Below the pieces are notes generated by a model, which saw nothing but the letters and a program-made list of their open reading frames with translations, was not told where the DNA came from and did not search any database. Below are positions 6,795 through 14,300 of a stretch of 15,843 bases of DNA, piece after piece. The stretch lies in the NCBI GenBank assembly GCA_001871075.1, contig MNUP01000009.1:1-15843 (forward strand), given 5' to 3'. The DNA is from Candidatus Desantisbacteria bacterium CG1_02_49_89 (GTDB lineage Bacteria; Desantisbacteria; UBA1551). Position 1 is the stretch's first letter, and each line of letters opens with the position of its first letter. Made by a program: the position numbers and the translations under genes.

Positions 6795-7844
6795 TTATTT
6801 TAAGATGTAATGCAGGGACCGGCCCTTGCCTTTGCTTTTAATTACATCGAGTTTAACCAACTTCTTTATTTCTTTAAGCGCGCCTTCATCTGAAAGCTTA
6901 AACATTTCCCTGACATCCCTGTTGGTTATCCCTTTATTTTTATTAGCGTATTCCACGATCTGCATCTGCCGCGGGGTAAGCGCGATCTGGGCGCTCTTTC
7001 TGGTCCTGATCCCCAGTTTCAAGATCGCCTCTTTTACTTTCTTCATTGAAGATACCACGCCGTCTGTGAAATATTCCAGCCATTTTGTCAGATCTCGCGT
7101 TTCCTTGTCCACGGTTTTCAGCGCGTTATAATATGATTGCCGGTCCTTGTCATAAAAATCATCAAGTGCGAATATCCGCCTGTGGTCAAAACCGCTTAAA
7201 TAAAGGACAAGCGTCGCAAGCAGCCTGGCTGTCCTGCCGTTCCCGTCTATGAAAGGATGGATCCTTGCTATCTCATAATGAACAATTCCCGCAAGCAGGA
7301 CAGGGTTCATCTCAAACGTATCTTCCAGATTAAGCCATTCAATAAACTCATTTACCAAAACCGGGACTTCTTCTGTTTTGGGCGGCATATACGTAATCTC
7401 TTCTTTGAATCCGGTCCCGTTAAAAACCCTCCTTCCCACAAAAACCTGCCTGTTCCTGAATGCGCCGCAGTCAGAATCATTGTTAAGCGTGCCTTTCGTG
7501 ACCATTTTGTGGATATTGAGCAGATCCCGGATCGTGAATTTTCCCTTTTCCGCGAGGACGGGGATTTTTTCCAGGGCTTCAAGATAGTTCAGGACCTCCT
7601 GCTTGTCTTTTTCTTCCGCAATGACATTTTTCCCCTCTGCCAGGTCCTCCACCTGTTTGAGATCCAGCCTGTTCCCCTCAATGGCGGTGGATGAATGCGA
7701 ATTGCTAAGGATTGCCTGGCGCCTCAGCTTCGCCTCCCATTGAGGCACCAGATGCGACTGCTCAATGACCTCGCGCGCGGAGGTAATTGCCGTAAGATTG
7801 TTTAGGATTTTATCAGTTATCGTGTATTTCGGATTAAATAGCAT
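6795..7844 (-). CDS. Fic family protein (class II, AMPylation-type) with C-terminal winged helix
   Basis: This 349-residue protein has the Fic signature HPFIDGNGRTAR at 196-207, matching HPFx(D/E)GNGRxxR, so the catalytic His and the phosphate-binding loop are intact. An N-terminal inhibitory helix motif (S/T)xxxE(G/N) is present as S52-TAI-E56-G57, which defines class II, self-inhibited enzymes. Residues about 285-349 look like a winged helix-turn-helix (TPRQMQIVEYANKNKGITNRDVREMF), a common C-terminal partner. Known relatives transfer AMP or another nucleotide to a protein hydroxyl. It is the last gene of a four-gene operon, and its ATG overlaps the previous stop codon by one base (TAATG). 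Within that operon it may modify one of the other three products or a host target; this is inference. Confidence 0.93.
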   Translation of the reverse strand: MLFNPKYTITDKILNNLTAITSAREVIEQSHLVPQWEAKLRRQAILSNSHSSTAIEGNRLDLKQVEDLAEGKNVIAEEKDKQEVLNYLEALEKIPVLAEKGKFTIRDLLNIHKMVTKGTLNNDSDCGAFRNRQVFVGRRVFNGTGFKEEITYMPPKTEEVPVLVNEFIEWLNLEDTFEMNPVLLAGIVHYEIARIHPFIDGNGRTARLLATLVLYLSGFDHRRIFALDDFYDKDRQSYYNALKTVDKETRDLTKWLEYFTDGVVSSMKKVKEAILKLGIRTRKSAQIALTPRQMQIVEYANKNKGITNRDVREMFKLSDEGALKEIKKLVKLDVIKSKGKGRSLHYILK

Positions 7845-8287
7845 TATACCCCCATACTAAATTTATCAGGCTGCCAGCCGCCGCATGTTTCGAATATCTT
7901 GTGGCCTATAAACGGAATAAAGCACTGAATAATGGTATTTGCGTCTAAGTTTCCTTGTTTCACCTTTCGATGAAGAGCGCGGTTAATTGTGCCAAGCGCA
8001 AGATAATCATTGCCGAGTATATCGGGATAATGTTTCTCGCATATATCAGCCAGATAGTTTTCCAGCTCTGTTTTTTTCACAATTATAAGACCGCAGTCTG
8101 CGCAGAACCTGCATGATTTGTTAAATGAGAAAAGATTTTTTGGATCTACGTGGATGATTAGACAAAACATCCGCTCTTTAGTTGTCTTCCTGTTGCATTG
8201 CGGGCAGCGGGTGAAAGCAATGTCATCATACTTATTTAAAAAGAAATAGTATCTATGTTCTCGATTGCCTGCCCATCCTTTTGTCAT
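7844..8287 (-). CDS. Small Cys-rich zinc-ribbon protein of unknown function
   Basis: This 147-residue protein has CPQC at 28-31 and C59-x2-C62-x2-C65 (CRFCADC), which together make a likely zinc ribbon or treble-clef site. An LALGTINRAL segment near 96-105 and a final FETCGGWQPDKF stretch follow. I do not recognise the family. The start at 8287 is chosen because AAAAGGA lies just upstream. The frame stays open to a TTG at 8320, which would overlap the preceding stop codon, so an 11-residue longer form is possible. The stop overlaps the Fic ATG by one base, which suggests translational coupling. By context it works with the SWIM and GHKL proteins. Confidence 0.8.
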   Translation of the reverse strand: MTKGWAGNREHRYYFFLNKYDDIAFTRCPQCNRKTTKERMFCLIIHVDPKNLFSFNKSCRFCADCGLIIVKKTELENYLADICEKHYPDILGNDYLALGTINRALHRKVKQGNLDANTIIQCFIPFIGHKIFETCGGWQPDKFSMGV

Positions 8288-8316
8288 TTTTTTCCTTTTC
8301 TGAACAGATTGCTGGT

Positions 8317-8769
8317 TCAATCGAATTTATCCACGGTTTCATCTTCTTCTGCTTCTTCTCTTGTTTCTTCTTCAAATCCTTTTATCCCAAGTGCGGCAAG
8401 AGATTCCGACGACCGTAAAATCATATTCCTGATAATATTCAAAAGCCCTGTTTTTGTTTTCTTCTTCAGGTTTTTGATTACATCATTAAAGTCAACGAAA
8501 GTTTCAGGGGCGATTTCATACGTTTTAGCAAGAGCAAACGCATGCTTGCACGGCCAATAATCAGACGGACAGGTGCAGGTTATTTTTTTGTTATCCTTCA
8601 TATCTATCTGCGTGCGGTAATCACCGTAATTTCCCTGAATTCTGCAACTGATGATCCTGCCGATTTTCAGTCGATGAGTAATGCGGGGAGAATTTACGTA
8701 TTCGGCTATGCGGTCAGCCATTGTGTTCTGTCTATCTTTCTTTGCATCTCTTCTTGCCTTTGTTTTCAT
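8317..8769 (-). CDS. SWIM zinc-finger protein
   Basis: This 150-residue protein has one clear SWIM motif, C65-x-C67-x6-C74-x-H76 (CTCPSDYWPCKH), preceded by a beta-rich lead (ISCRIQGNYGDYRTQIDMKD) typical of the domain. SWIM domains are known to bind DNA or proteins. The N-terminus is Lys/Arg-rich and the C-terminus is very acidic (EEETREEAEEDE), so it may make charged contacts with partners or nucleic acid. The start at 8769 has AGAGG seven bases upstream and lies 11 bases after the GHKL stop codon. A TTG at 8784 overlapping that stop is an alternative. As a stand-alone small SWIM protein in an operon with a GHKL ATPase, it is probably an adaptor. Confidence 0.88.
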   Translation of the reverse strand: MKTKARRDAKKDRQNTMADRIAEYVNSPRITHRLKIGRIISCRIQGNYGDYRTQIDMKDNKKITCTCPSDYWPCKHAFALAKTYEIAPETFVDFNDVIKNLKKKTKTGLLNIIRNMILRSSESLAALGIKGFEEETREEAEEDETVDKFD

Positions 8770-8780
8770 ATTTGCCTCTT

Positions 8781-10232
8781 TCAAGCAAGGGCATCCTTGA
8801 GCAGTTTGCTCTGGCGCTCAAATGCCTGGCGCGGATTGCGCGGGTCCTTCATAAGAGAAATTTCCTGCGTGATGAGACGAGCAAGGTAGAAAATGTATGC
8901 CTCTCTGTCCTTCACCGCTCTCTGATGAAGCGGGTGGTCGCGGTTAATCGTAATGATGGTTCCCTGTGTTTCGCATTCGGGACCTTCGGGTCCGAAGTGG
9001 TCTATGAGACAACTTACTCCCTCCCTGCCTGCTGCCAGCCTTTTTACGACAGCGGTAGGGGTCAGGGGTTTGACAGAAGGGCGTTTCATTCTTTTCTTTT
9101 TTGGCTGTTCTTCTGTTTTCGCGGCAGCCCTCTCTGTTTTACCGGGTTTTCCGCTTCCTGTAAAACCGGGAGTTCCTTCCCCGGCTTTTCCTTCTTCTCC
9201 GACCGGCAGCAGACCTTCGGGACAGAATTCAGGATTCATAAAAAGACTGTCTTTTACTCTTTCAAGTACCTCGGTCAGCACCCGCTTGGTTCTCCGGTTT
9301 TGCTTGAAGTCAGAAAGTTCTTCAACGGTCTTTTTAACTCTTTCCATCACTCTTTCCATCACTTTGCGGAAAGCCTTATATTCCTCGCTGTCCCTTATAA
9401 AATCACTGCGGTCACTTGTTATTGGAAGGAAATCCGCGTTGACCTCGCCGGTCACCCTTGCCGCGCCTATCTCCCACTTTTCAATCCCGAAGAAATCCCT
9501 GCGGATTGTCGCCTGCTTGACCTTACATTCAACGCCGGCTTCTTTCGCGTCCGTCCGGGATATCGGAGTGATTATTATCTCGCCGTGGACTACTCCGAAA
9601 TCAGTTCCTTCAAGAAAAGGAATCCTGTGCCCCGGAACGAACCTTGGAGAGACTTTTTTGTCATTCAAAAACACCGAGAAGTGCGGAGCCTTCAAAGGAA
9701 CGGATTCTATGAGACGCCTCTCCACGTCCGCGAGATTGAATTTTTTCCTCAGTTTTTTCAAAGTGACAACCGTGCCGTCTGGCTTTTCGGAATCAACCGG
9801 TTCTGCAAAGAACGGAAGATTCCAGGATTCAGGGGATTTCTCCCACTCATCCTTGTCAAATACGACCTTTGCCTGAAAATCGCCCTTCTTTGTCCAAACT
9901 TCAAAATACGGACAGGCCGAGAGAACCGCGAATTTGCCTATGCCAAACTCACCTATGCGGTCCCTGTCGAATTTTGGGGATTTGCGGTGAAGTCTTTTGT
10001 GGGGTGAGCCGATGTTGAAATACTGTTCAATATCCTTCCTGTCCATTCCGCTGCCGTTGTCTGAAATGATAATTTCGTCATCGCTGATTTTTATGCGGAC
10101 CTCGCTTGCATCAGCATCGTAGGCGTTGTTTACCAGCTCCCTGATCAGCTCAACGCTTTCGCCGTATAACCGCTCGCCTATGGTAACGATGTGGGTCTTA
10201 TCCACTGTCACAGAAATAGTATTTTCAGCCAT
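8781..10232 (-). CDS. GHKL (Hsp90/MutL/MORC-type) ATPase with unassigned C-terminal domain
   Basis: This 483-residue protein starts with a full Bergerat ATP-binding fold: N box ELVNNAYDADA with E32 and N36, DNGSGMD at 58-64, the lid GEFGIGKFA at 94-102 and DGTVVTL at 152-158. A second, S5-like region extends to about 290 and contains TSDRSDFIRDSEEYKAF, a pattern seen in MORC-like and Hsp90-like proteins. A Gly/Pro/Lys/Glu-rich linker (about 340-392) leads to a compact C-terminal part with INRDHPLHQRA and YLARLITQEISLMKDP that I cannot assign. No HATPase partner domain of histidine kinases is present. The start at 10232 has AGGAG five bases upstream. It is the first gene of the four-gene operon, and it probably acts as an ATP-driven clamp or switch. 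Confidence 0.88.
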   Translation of the reverse strand: MAENTISVTVDKTHIVTIGERLYGESVELIRELVNNAYDADASEVRIKISDDEIIISDNGSGMDRKDIEQYFNIGSPHKRLHRKSPKFDRDRIGEFGIGKFAVLSACPYFEVWTKKGDFQAKVVFDKDEWEKSPESWNLPFFAEPVDSEKPDGTVVTLKKLRKKFNLADVERRLIESVPLKAPHFSVFLNDKKVSPRFVPGHRIPFLEGTDFGVVHGEIIITPISRTDAKEAGVECKVKQATIRRDFFGIEKWEIGAARVTGEVNADFLPITSDRSDFIRDSEEYKAFRKVMERVMERVKKTVEELSDFKQNRRTKRVLTEVLERVKDSLFMNPEFCPEGLLPVGEEGKAGEGTPGFTGSGKPGKTERAAAKTEEQPKKKRMKRPSVKPLTPTAVVKRLAAGREGVSCLIDHFGPEGPECETQGTIITINRDHPLHQRAVKDREAYIFYLARLITQEISLMKDPRNPRQAFERQSKLLKDALA

Positions 10233-10277
10233 CTTATCTCCTGTAAATCACAAATTGCGATAAACGAAATTTTATTT

Positions 10278-10306
10278 CTTATAAAGTATGCCGAATTATC
10301 CAACAA
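10278..10306 (-). promoter_or_regulatory. Candidate sigma70-type promoter for the GHKL operon
   Basis: On the minus strand TTGTTG (10306-10301) is separated by exactly 17 bases from TATAAG (10283-10278), about 46 bases upstream of the GHKL start codon. It lies inside the island boundary, so the operon could carry its own promoter. It is assigned by eye. Confidence 0.4.
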
Positions 10307-10323
10307 TATAAAAGGAATAAAAA

Positions 10324-10340
10324 TGGTGCCTGTCCCTATT
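10324..10340 (-). repeat. Right copy of 17-base inverted repeat bounding the GHKL-Fic island
   Basis: TGGTGCCTGTCCCTATT on the plus strand is the reverse complement of 6681-6697. It overlaps by one base the TAA stop of the isomerase gene, so the island begins exactly where that gene ends. Between this repeat and the GHKL start (10233-10323) there is only the candidate promoter and ribosome-binding site. Confidence 0.8.
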
Positions 10341-11197
10341 TACGTAAGGATTCTATCCAGCGCCTTCTTGCTGACGGCTGAGGCTTCGAACGGCTTCGGG
10401 TGCTCCCAGACGTCTATGTCTAGCCAGCCGTCATACTTCCCAACGGTTTTCAGCGCTTTAATAACTCCCGCAACATTCATTTTCCCGTCCCCGATCGCCA
10501 TATGCCTTGAGCTCTTTGACTCGATCTTCGTGCAGGTGCCGTCGTTATCGCACACGTGGGTGTAACCGATCTTTCCCGCGACTGCCTTGATGAATTTCAT
10601 GGGATTTCCCTTTGTAAATATATTCACGTGGGAAAAATCAAAAATGCACTTGAAATATTTTGAATTGACCTTGTTCAGGAGTTTCACAAGCAGGTCCAGG
10701 GTGTTTATCATCTGCACCGGCTCAGCTTCGAACGCAAGCGTGATATCATATTTTTTCGCAAGTTCCGCGCATTTGCGATAGCTTTCTATGAACCAATTCA
10801 TCGCGTCATCTGACGGCCCGTTTCCAAGGAGTTCTCCAGCCCATACCCCCATCACTTCGCAGCCCATGACCTTTGCCAGGTCCAGCTGCTGTTTTATGCC
10901 GTCAACATATTCTTTGCGCAGCATGGAGTAACTGCTTCCAGGGTTGCCTTTCAGGCCTCCGGGCAGGGACTGGAGAGCCGGAACTTTCAGTCCTCTGTTG
11001 TTTATCAGTTTTTTCAGTTTTTTCTGTTCTTTCAGGTCTGTCGGATATGGGTCAGGAATGCCGAAAAGCTCAACTCCGTTAAAACCCAGCTTTGCCGCGT
11101 GGCCAAGTATCTCCGGCAGGGAATATTTCATTTTATATACCTGGCTCGCCCACCCGAACCCGTTCAAACCTAAAGCAATACCACGAAATCCGCTCAT
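10340..11197 (-). CDS. Sugar phosphate isomerase/epimerase-like TIM-barrel protein
   Basis: This 285-residue protein is of the xylose isomerase-like / AP-endonuclease 2 TIM-barrel superfamily. Likely divalent-metal ligands are E157 (AFEAEP), D187 with H190 (IFDFSH), H214 (GYTHVCDN) and E265 (DVWEH), the usual spacing for this fold. An early strand shows GFNGVELFG. Known relatives interconvert ketoses or keto-sugar derivatives, and many remain uncharacterised. The start at 11197 is chosen because AGGGGG lies just upstream; the frame stays open to 11284 but that stretch is intergenic repeat. It follows the rhamnosidase gene and probably acts on the released sugar or an oxidised derivative. The four-gene island sits directly after its stop codon. 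Confidence 0.88.
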   Translation of the reverse strand: MSGFRGIALGLNGFGWASQVYKMKYSLPEILGHAAKLGFNGVELFGIPDPYPTDLKEQKKLKKLINNRGLKVPALQSLPGGLKGNPGSSYSMLRKEYVDGIKQQLDLAKVMGCEVMGVWAGELLGNGPSDDAMNWFIESYRKCAELAKKYDITLAFEAEPVQMINTLDLLVKLLNKVNSKYFKCIFDFSHVNIFTKGNPMKFIKAVAGKIGYTHVCDNDGTCTKIESKSSRHMAIGDGKMNVAGVIKALKTVGKYDGWLDIDVWEHPKPFEASAVSKKALDRILT

Positions 11198-11375
11198 GCT
11201 AAACCCCCTGTAAACCACAAAATTTCCACGAAAGCACGAAAAATTCAGCCATGGATTTGCACGGATTAATACAAGAAATGTCATTGCGAACGAAGTGAAG
11301 CAATCCGGAATTTAGATTGCCACGCCCTTCGGGCTCGCAATGACTGATAGACAGTCATCTTGTGGAATCGCGTGG
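11198..11375. repeat. Bracketed intergenic repeat between rhamnosidase and isomerase genes
   Basis: AACCAC at 11213-11218 pairs with GTGGTT at 11372-11377, which contains part of the rhamnosidase stop codon. Inside lies the third TCATTGCGA-type inverted repeat (11279-11344) and a short exact hairpin ATGACTG/CAGTCAT (11340-11346, 11352-11358). No gene is seen. Confidence 0.72.
11279..11344. repeat. TCATTGCGA-type inverted repeat, copy 3
   Basis: TGTCATTGCGAACGAAGTGA at the left end mirrors GGGCTCGCAATGAC at the right end, around a short loop. It is the shortest of the three full copies. Confidence 0.72.
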
Positions 11376-14300
11376 TTAAATCTTTGATCTGAAATTATAA
11401 GTTCCGGAACCTATTTCAAAAATTGCTCTGTGATTCTCTATTCTCACAAACTTCACGCCGGAAGACTGAGAAGCGGGTTTCCCGCCCTCTGTAACATGGG
11501 CTTCGTTTTCCGCCGGAATATAGATCGTAGCGGTCGTGTTCGGCGGAACAGCCACATCCCAAACAAGATCCGTGCCTTCTTTTTTCCACCAGCTCTCGAT
11601 CTTTCCGTTTACGGAGTGGTATATGCCGCGCACCCAGTCCAGCTGGCCGAAAAGGTGCGGGTTCAGGATTATATGCCTGAAACCCGGCTGCCTTGCATCG
11701 GGATTTATGCCCGCGATACCCGAGAAGAACCACGCGTCAAACCCGCCCTGCATCGGGTGGTTGAAGGAAAAAACCGGCTTTGTGCCGTCCTTGTAAGCCG
11801 GGACCATTGCCTCCCAAAGGGTCGTGGCGCCCTGGCTGAACATGTCCGTGAAACTCGGGAAATCCGTTTTGGCCAGGATGCCATAGGCGGTGCTGTCATA
11901 CCCGAAATCGCTCAGCGCCCAGTAAAGGTGCCTGCTTCCTATAATTCCTGTCGTGAAATGGCCGCTGTGCTTTTCCATAACGTCGGTGTTAAGGCTTTTT
12001 GCAACCTCCGCGCGTTTTCCATCAGGAACAAGGTCCAGGTAAAGCGCAACCGCGTCAGCTGTCTGGCTTTTGAACGTCATTTTCTCAGGATCAAGGAATT
12101 TCTTTATGAACGATGCTTTTATCTGGTCCGCGAGCCTGCCGTATTGTTCCGCGTCCCCGGTCTTGCCAAGCAGCTTTGCTATTTCTGAAAGCAGGCGGGC
12201 GTCAAAATAATATAAGGCTGTGGACGTAAGGACAGGCGGGCATTGCATATGGGCATTGTCTCCGGGCGGGCACCAGTCGCCGAACCCGTCCTCCACGATA
12301 TTGTCCTTTGCCATCGCAGTAAGGTAGTCAACCCATCGCTTCATATGCGGGTAATGTTTCTCGAAAACGCTTGTGTCATTGTAATAAAGGTAAATGTACC
12401 AGGGCACCTGGACTATCGCGGAACCCCAGTCAGGCCGCGCCTCCCCGCAGGTGCGCTTGCCTGTTGAAATATTGCAGGGAATGCCGGGACTTGCAGGCTT
12501 GCCTGTGGCTGTTCCCCCGCCCATACCCAGGCTTGTCTCTATATCGTTCATGTATTTCGCCCAGAAAAGCGCCATGTCATAATTATAGATCGTCATTTCA
12601 CCTGACACATGCGCGTCGCCCAGCCACCCGCACCGCTCCCTGTGCGGGCAGTCTGTCGGTATGCTGTGCAGGTTGCTGATCTCGGTCCACAGGCAGGTCT
12701 TGTGTATGCGGTTAAGCAGGTCGTTTGAGCAGGTAAAGCTCCCGTTCCTCTGCACGGACGTGTGCACGACAACGCCTTCGAGCATATCCAGGTACGGCTT
12801 ACCCGGATAACCGGTCATTTCAACGAACCTGAAACCGTGGTATGTGAACCGCGGTTCCCAGACCTCAATCCCTTTCCCCTTGCAGGTATAATAATCGGTC
12901 TGGACCACACCGGTCGCGAAAACTCCGGTGCTGTTGGGGTCGATCCTTCCGTCAGGATAAAGGACTTCCGTGAAACGCAGCCTGATGGTCGTGCCTGCAG
13001 GCGCCTTGACTTTCAGCTTCACCCACCCGGTGAAATTCTGGCCCAAATCAAAAATGCAGTGGTGAGTGGTGAGTGGTGAGTGGTTAGTTAATAAATGATT
13101 TTTATCGTCTGCTGACCACTGGTCACTGGCCACTGGCCACTTTAGTTCAACGGGTTTGACAGTGGCCATGCGCTTGATCGGGGGGATCTGCTGGGAAACA
13201 AGTTTCGGCGTCAGCGGCTCTCTGACAACCGCGTTCTGCCACCCGGAATCGATAAATTTGGGCTCAGACCATCCGGGAATTTCTTTCCGCGCGTCATATG
13301 TCTCTCCGGCATAAACATTGTTGAAAACAACCGGTCCCTCTGATGCCTTCCAGTTTTCATCGGTAATTATCGTATCGGCCGTGTTATCGCTGTAATCGAT
13401 CTTTATCAAACAGATCGCTCCGGGTTTGCCGTAAACCAGCCCTCCCCAGACAAGGTCCTGGTTATACCAGCCGTTACCAAGCATAATGCCTGCGGCGTTC
13501 CTGCCTTTCCTGACCTGTTTTGTTATGTCATAGGTCGCGTAAAACGCATAATGCTCGTAGTTTGTCTGGCCAGGGTCAAGCACGCTGTCCCCTGCCTTTT
13601 TTCCGTTCAGGTAAAATTCATAATAGCCAAGCCCGCAGATATACGCGCGCGCCTGCCTTATCGGTTTTTTCAGCTCAAAAGACCTGCGAAGCAGGGGTGA
13701 AGGGAAAGGCTTGGGCGCAACAGGGATCCTGCCCCAGGGCGGGTCCCCGTATTTCAAAACAACTTTCGCATTCTTCCAGTTCTTAGGCTCAAAATCGATC
13801 CCCTTCCAGTCGCCTTCAATTTCCTCGGCTGCTGACCAGGAATTGTCTGTGAGTACTTTTGCCTCAGCGCCGTTTTCGTATTTCACCGAAAGCCCGAAGA
13901 GCGCGCCGGCGCTTGCCTGGGTTGTGTTCATATTCTGCCAGCAGTTCGCCTGGATGAGAACCGTGTTTTTTCCCGGAAAGAGGTATTTCGCGATATCAAA
14001 ATCAGTGGTATAAAGCAGGGTCCCGCAGTCGCCCACATGGATCCCGTTTATGTAGAGCATCCCGCAGGCGTATGCCGCCATCCGCGCCTTTGCCGATCTT
14101 ATTTTATTTCCCTGCTCAACATTAAAATACCGGCGCAGGTAAACGGTCTGGTGGCCCTTGAATTCAGGATACCATATCCAGTCACCGACAGAAATATCTT
14201 CCTTGCTGCCCGGATCAGGCCTGTGGTCTATAGATATCCATTTCGCGCCTGACCAGTCTTTCTGTTCGAGCAGGCCCATCTCCCAGCAGGCAGGTTCAGA

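Noticed and set aside
8721-10007. Long plus-strand open frame of 428 codons
   Set aside because: It lies opposite the GHKL gene, which has all Bergerat-fold motifs and a ribosome-binding site. The plus-strand product is Phe/Cys/Ser-rich with no recognisable domain, as expected for an antisense shadow.
6681-10340. Reading the island as a complete insertion sequence or transposon
   Set aside because: None of the four genes resembles a transposase, integrase or recombinase, and no clear target duplication is seen. It is kept only as cargo between inverted repeats.
11430-12188. Plus-strand open frame of 252 codons within the rhamnosidase region
   Set aside because: It is antisense to the catalytic part of a well-conserved GH78 enzyme and shows no family motif or ribosome-binding site.
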